NCBI RefSeq assembly: GCF_001591445.1 | Contig: NZ_BCUX01000012.1 | Coordinates: 62,001-126,000 of the forward strand | Reading direction: 5' to 3' | Source: Neobacillus drentensis NBRC 102427 | GTDB lineage: Bacteria > Bacillota > Bacilli > Bacillales > Cytobacillaceae | DNA: 64,000 nucleotides | Shown: piece after piece, positions 60,929-64,000 of the stretch | Numbering within the stretch: the stretch's first letter is position 1 | Layout of the letters: each line of letters starts with the position of its first letter | The notes under the pieces: generated by a model | Told to the model about the DNA's origin: nothing | What the model saw: only the letters and a program-made list of their open reading frames with translations | Databases searched by the model: none | Translations under genes and position numbers: made by a program

Positions 60929-61447
60929 ATGTTTAATAAATTTTTAAGAGAAAATAAAATTGCAGCGGCTATTCTTACGGTCTTACGTTTATACCTTGGC
61001 TATTCTTGGGTAACAGCAGGTTACGGAAAATTAACAAGTGGCGGCTTCGATGCGGCAGGATTTTTAAAAGGAGCGATTGCAAACCCAGTAAAAGGTCCAG
61101 ATGGCGCCGTCGTATTTGGATGGTATGTGGACTTCTTAAAACACTTTGCACTACCAAATGTTGATGTGTTCAACGTGATCGTACCTTGGGGCGAAACTTT
61201 AATCGGCTTAGGCTTAATCTTAGGTTGCTTAACAACAACTGCAATGTTCTTTGGTCTAGTGATGAACTTCAGCTTTTTCTTAGCAGGAACTGTATCTCAC
61301 AACCCTAGAGACATCTTCATCGGATTTATCATTTTAACAGCAGGTTACAATGCAGGAAGAATTGGTTTAGACCGCTGGGTCGTTCCATTCATCGCAAAAA
61401 TGAGCAAAAAAGGTACTGGCAACGATAAAGCAAAAGCGCGAGCATAA
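60929..61447 (+). CDS. DoxX-family membrane protein
   Basis: The 172-residue protein has about four hydrophobic helices and the DoxX-type pattern (LRLYLGYSWVTAGYGKL, then WGETLIGLGLILG, AGYNAGRIGLDRW). DoxX proteins are linked to redox and thiol stress in some bacteria. GGGCGGA-type RBS DNA precedes the ATG. It is a single gene with a strong terminator. Confidence 0.87.
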   Translation: MFNKFLRENKIAAAILTVLRLYLGYSWVTAGYGKLTSGGFDAAGFLKGAIANPVKGPDGAVVFGWYVDFLKHFALPNVDVFNVIVPWGETLIGLGLILGCLTTTAMFFGLVMNFSFFLAGTVSHNPRDIFIGFIILTAGYNAGRIGLDRWVVPFIAKMSKKGTGNDKAKARA

Positions 61448-61461
61448 ATATAGTTTCAAGT

Positions 61462-61496
61462 AAAAGACGGTTCGGACATCCGAACCGTCTTTTTAT
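61462..61496 (+). terminator. Terminator after the DoxX gene
   Basis: AAAAGACGGTTCGG and CCGAACCGTCTTTTT form a stem of about 14 bp with a 4-base loop. Confidence 0.9.
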
Positions 61497-61846
61497 TATT
61501 GTGCCAGGCATGGCAGTGTACGGAACTGGCGAATAGTGACAGGTTCTGCTTGTGTTAAAATTTGTATATTTGTGGAAATAAATGTCGAAATAAATTTGTA
61601 AAAATTATCTATTTTACTGGTAAAATATAAATAGTATAAAATACCTAATTTGTAGTGACGACTTTTTGGTCGTTTGGAAGCACTCTTTAAAGTTGTTTTT
61701 ACATTTAAAAAAAAGGTGGTTAGGGATAACATAAATAAAAGTTGGGAAAGCCAACCTCCATATAAAAATTATCGGCTTAGTTAAGGTACATATAAAAATG
61801 ACTGAAATTTAGATTAATGTTCAAATTCCGAGAGGTGAAGATAGAT
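61497..61846. other. Gap before the small-gene region
   Basis: No gene is seen. The start holds a degenerate GGCGAATAGTGACAGG repeat (about 61527-61545) related to the palindrome at 63835-63865; the remainder is AT-rich and should contain the promoter of the next small gene. Confidence 0.45.
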
Positions 61847-62056
61847 ATGGGATTTTGGGATAGTGTAGGTAAAGCTGTTGGTGGCGCAATAGAAAATAAC
61901 CGGAAAGAAATCGGTAAATATATGATGCAGTATAAAAATTACCCTGAAAGTAAACTGGAAGAAATTCGTAATAGTCGTCATTCTAGTCTTGCGCAACGTG
62001 CTGCAGCTGATAATCTAATTGATGGTAAGCTTTTACACATAATGGATGAATATTAA
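61847..62056 (+). CDS. 69-residue small protein of unknown function
   Basis: The protein starts MGFWDSVGKAVGG behind a good GAGAGGTGA RBS. The N-terminal stretch is glycine-containing and amphipathic, and the rest is charged and helical (SKLEEIRNSRHSSLAQRAAADNL). I do not recognise the family. It precedes the split GIY-YIG genes on the same strand by 146 bases and may belong with them, for example as a toxin-locus accessory protein. Confidence 0.6.
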   Translation: MGFWDSVGKAVGGAIENNRKEIGKYMMQYKNYPESKLEEIRNSRHSSLAQRAAADNLIDGKLLHIMDEY

Positions 62057-62202
62057 TCACCAAATAGTGCTCTTTTAATAGTTAAATCAATATAAATGTT
62101 GAGATTAGACGGGCATTAGTAGTAGTTATCTATTCTTATAGAGACACACTACTAGCAATTAGAAAAATATAGAAAAATTTTATTATGGGAGGTTAGACGC
62201 TA

Positions 62203-62388
62203 ATGGGAATTTATAAACCAGGAAGACCAGCGAAATACGATCCAAATACTGGACAAGGAAACAAGCCACCACAAGCTCCAGGTGAATATAGAATTCGTGA
62301 TGGTGCCGGTAAAGTTGTTTATGTGGGAGAAACAAACGATTTAAATCGTAGAATGAATGAGCATAAAAGAAATGGTAAATTTAATTAA
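62203..62388 (+). CDS. GIY-YIG nuclease, N-terminal half
   Basis: The 61-residue product has a proline-rich lead (MGIYKPGRPAKYDPNTGQ) and then APGEYRIRDGAGKVVYVGETNDLNRRMNEH, the first half of a GIY-YIG domain of the kind found at the C-terminus of bacterial polymorphic toxins: the GEYRI/VYVGE strands and the Arg/His-containing helix. It stops at KRNGKFN. The remaining half of the domain is encoded by the next ORF. GGGAGG precedes its ATG. Confidence 0.7.
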   Translation: MGIYKPGRPAKYDPNTGQGNKPPQAPGEYRIRDGAGKVVYVGETNDLNRRMNEHKRNGKFN

Positions 62389-62407
62389 TTAAATAGGAGA
62401 GATAAAA

Positions 62408-62557
62408 ATGTCAGGGTATACATATGAGTATAAAGTAGCTGATGGTCGTTCAACGAGTAATACTAGAAGAGAACACGAGCAAAAAAAGATAGAGCAACAC
62501 AAACCTTCACTCAATAAATCAAAGGGTGGAGAAGGCAGAAAAGCAACTAAAAGATAA
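62408..62557 (+). CDS. GIY-YIG nuclease, C-terminal half (separate ORF)
   Basis: The 49-residue product (too short for most gene callers) begins MSGYTYEYKVADGRSTSNTR and continues with REHEQKKIEQHKPSLNKSKGGEGR, which matches the second half of toxin-type GIY-YIG domains, including the E-x(n)-IxxH..LN..GGEGR end. It lies 19 bases after the first half, in the +1-shifted frame, and has its own RBS (AGGAGA, 9 bases before the ATG). The two halves together would make one complete domain. Confidence 0.6.
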   Translation: MSGYTYEYKVADGRSTSNTRREHEQKKIEQHKPSLNKSKGGEGRKATKR

Positions 62558-62637
62558 AAAGTGAATTTACTAAGAGTATTTTTAAGACTTATTTATTTGA
62601 ATACCCTTTTTGCTACAAAAAATTAATATCGTGTTGA

Positions 62638-62670
62638 GTAGAAAAACACCATCCAATGGTGTTTTTCTAC
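62638..62670. terminator. Terminator after the split GIY-YIG genes
   Basis: GTAGAAAAACACCAT and ATGGTGTTTTTCTAC form a 15-bp stem with a 3-base loop. Confidence 0.85.
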
Positions 62671-62672
62671 TT

Positions 62673-63023
62673 TTTAAACTAACATGACGGTGAACCGTAC
62701 CATAAATAAATGAGATTTTTTAGGAAAACAGAACAACACCAATCCATAATAGGACTGGTGTTGTTAATTTGTAATTTCATGGGGGCTCAATTTCAATTAC
62801 TAAATCATTTTCATTAATTTCCATAGAGTCAAAGATTTATCATCTTGAATTATGTTTGTGGATGGAATTTTTTTGAACTATTTGTGGATAATTGGTAAAA
62901 TTAAAAGAGATTCAACGAAAAATGTCGAATTAAAGTATAATAGATTTATGGAAAAATTGTTAGTTCGTGTGGGTACAGAATCTCATTTTACTAAAATGAA
63001 GGTTGAGTATGGGGGAGAAACAT
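62673..63023. other. Gap with a second terminator and the DUF4230 promoter area
   Basis: AACAACACCAATCC (62732-62745) pairs with GGACTGGTGTTGTT (62752-62765), a second strong hairpin. TATAAT at 62938-62943 is a candidate -10 box for the next gene; its -35 box is unclear. No gene is seen. Confidence 0.6.
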
Positions 63024-63758
63024 ATGAGAGAAGAAAGCAAATTATCCAAAGGTGATCTAGATTATATTATTAATGAGCTGAAACAAACTCAAAAGGAAAC
63101 AGCATCCACTTTAGCAATACAACCAGCTAGACCTGTTCATCGGCATCAAAAATTACAATGGTTTAAATCTCGGATTTTGGTAATTGTAATAGGGGTTATC
63201 GTTAGTCTAGGCATTTTATTTGCAGGGTATGTTTATTTACAAAAAGAAGAAACATTAAAAAGTACATCAGTCGTTGAGAGCATCCAAAAATTAGCTACAT
63301 TGGCAACGGCACAAACACATATTAAAACTACTTTATCTAAAGAAGATAATAAATTATTTGGCAAAAGCATCCCATTGGATATTCCTGGGTCAAAAAGGGA
63401 GTTATTAATGGTCGCTTCTGGAGAAGTGACTGCAGGTGTTGACTTTGAAAATTTGACTAAAAGGGACATCACCTTGGATACCAACACGAAGGCGATTCAT
63501 ATCACTTTGCCGCGTGCCACCATTGTCCAAGCACCATCTATCGACTCAAAGGGCATTAAAGCCATTTCAGATGAAGGCATATTTCGTAGTGAAGTCAATC
63601 GGGATGAATGGTTCAAATTTGAAGATGCTGCTAAACAAAAGATAAAAAAGGAAGCCATTGAGTCTGGTCTTTTAAAAACTGCTGAAGATAATGCCCGCAT
63701 TGCCCTAAAAGAATTTTTTAAAAATCTAAATTATACCGTAACGGTTACTTTCAAATAA
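63024..63758 (+). CDS. DUF4230-domain membrane-anchored protein
   Basis: The 244-residue protein has a charged cytosolic N-terminus, one transmembrane helix (about 56-78) and an extracytoplasmic DUF4230-like domain with ASGEVTAGVDFENL and KAIHITLPRATI. The function of DUF4230 proteins is unknown. The ATG at 63024 has GGGGGAG six bases upstream; earlier in-frame starts lack spacing. Confidence 0.8.
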   Translation: MREESKLSKGDLDYIINELKQTQKETASTLAIQPARPVHRHQKLQWFKSRILVIVIGVIVSLGILFAGYVYLQKEETLKSTSVVESIQKLATLATAQTHIKTTLSKEDNKLFGKSIPLDIPGSKRELLMVASGEVTAGVDFENLTKRDITLDTNTKAIHITLPRATIVQAPSIDSKGIKAISDEGIFRSEVNRDEWFKFEDAAKQKIKKEAIESGLLKTAEDNARIALKEFFKNLNYTVTVTFK

Positions 63759-63804
63759 TCGGTTACAGCGTCACCTGTGTTAATAAGTGGTTCATAAGAT
63801 GTTT

Positions 63805-63868
63805 CCCTCAAACTAATGGTTTGGGGGAATTTTTATGGCGAACAGTGACAGGTACTGTTCGCCATAAA
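63805..63868 (+). terminator. Terminator plus GGCGAACAGT palindrome after DUF4230 gene
   Basis: CCCTCAAAC (63805-63813) pairs with GTTTGGGG (63819-63826) and a T-run follows. Right behind it, ATGGCGAACAGT (63835-63846) and ACTGTTCGCCAT (63854-63865) form a perfect 12-bp stem with a 7-base loop. Confidence 0.8.
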
Positions 63869-63932
63869 CAGGATATCATTCAATACTGTCGAATACTAAA
63901 TACATAATAATTTTAGTCATGAGGGGTATATA

Positions 63933-64000
63933 ATGTCAGGCCATTTTAATGATTTACTAAATTTACTAAAATTAAAAAATATTAACAATCCGAAAAATCC
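63933..64000 (+). CDS. Start of an unassigned gene (runs off the window)
   Basis: GAGGGG lies eight bases before an ATG that opens a frame of at least 22 codons (MSGHFNDLLNLLKLKN). Too little is visible to assign a family. Confidence 0.45.
   Translation, partial: MSGHFNDLLNLLKLKNINNPKN

Overview
The window looks like a chromosomal stretch of a low-GC, endospore-forming Bacillaceae. The basis is low-GC coding with strong AGGAGG-type ribosome binding sites, a complete gerA-type germinant-receptor operon, an HxlR-controlled ribulose-monophosphate pair, a YcnI copper protein and a B12-riboswitch-controlled class Ib ribonucleotide reductase. A Neobacillus- or Cytobacillus-like genus would fit, but that is inference. 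The window is a mosaic of catabolic and accessory operons separated by short dispersed repeats and several gene remnants.

Layout. 1-1.2 kb: truncated sensor kinase divergent from ycnI. 1.3-9.5 kb: an IclR regulator divergent from an aromatic meta-cleavage operon (flavin monooxygenase, aromatic-acid MFS importer, catechol 2,3-dioxygenase, hydratase, decarboxylase, tautomerase), then a BASS-family transporter. 9.8-11.2 kb: GMC oxidoreductase. 11.5-15.5 kb: a tRNA-Leu remnant directly before a gerA-B-C type operon. 15.85-20.4 kb: cobalamin riboswitch plus nrdH-nrdI-nrdE-nrdF-dut, flanked by inverted copies of a 26-bp repeat. 20.6-25.7 kb: Ig-like lipoprotein, PPOX protein, stay-green-like protein, and hxlAB/hxlR (formaldehyde fixation). 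25.9-28.3 kb: HupE/UreJ remnant, nitroreductase, cobalamin-binding protein.

28.3-34.5 kb: a LacI-controlled nucleoside salvage operon (nucleoside hydrolase, ECF transporter S, T, A and A' subunits, ribokinase). 35-41 kb: histidine phosphatase, a leader-peptide/hairpin region in front of a truncated rsgA-like gene, an ABC-class ATPase, a MOSC protein and a DUF4309-GH3 hydrolase. 41.4-45.6 kb: an unusual cluster of an acyl-CoA-dehydrogenase-fold flavoprotein, a signal-less PhnD-like binding protein, a core MetE-like protein and a cysteine-free OsmC-like protein. This is the best candidate here for an undescribed pathway. 46-48.5 kb: SDR dehydrogenase and small proteins. 48.6-57.4 kb: a complete AI-2 uptake and processing locus (cupin, lsrK, lsrR divergent from lsrA-C-D-B-F). 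57.4-61.5 kb: DJ-1/PfpI remnant interrupted by a palindromic repeat, ABC-F ATPase, a second histidine phosphatase copy lying in a segmental duplication, and a DoxX protein. 61.8-64 kb: small genes, including a GIY-YIG nuclease split over two adjacent ORFs, and a DUF4230 membrane protein.

How the genes work together. The aromatic operon would take an imported aromatic acid to catechol and through part of the meta pathway, but the semialdehyde dehydrogenase and the aldolase/acetaldehyde dehydrogenase are not in this window. hxlAB would fix formaldehyde. The LacI operon imports nucleosides, cleaves them and phosphorylates the ribose. The lsr locus imports, phosphorylates and degrades autoinducer-2, with a probable CcpA site in its promoter region. 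All functional statements come from reading the sequence and from family knowledge; no database search was run.
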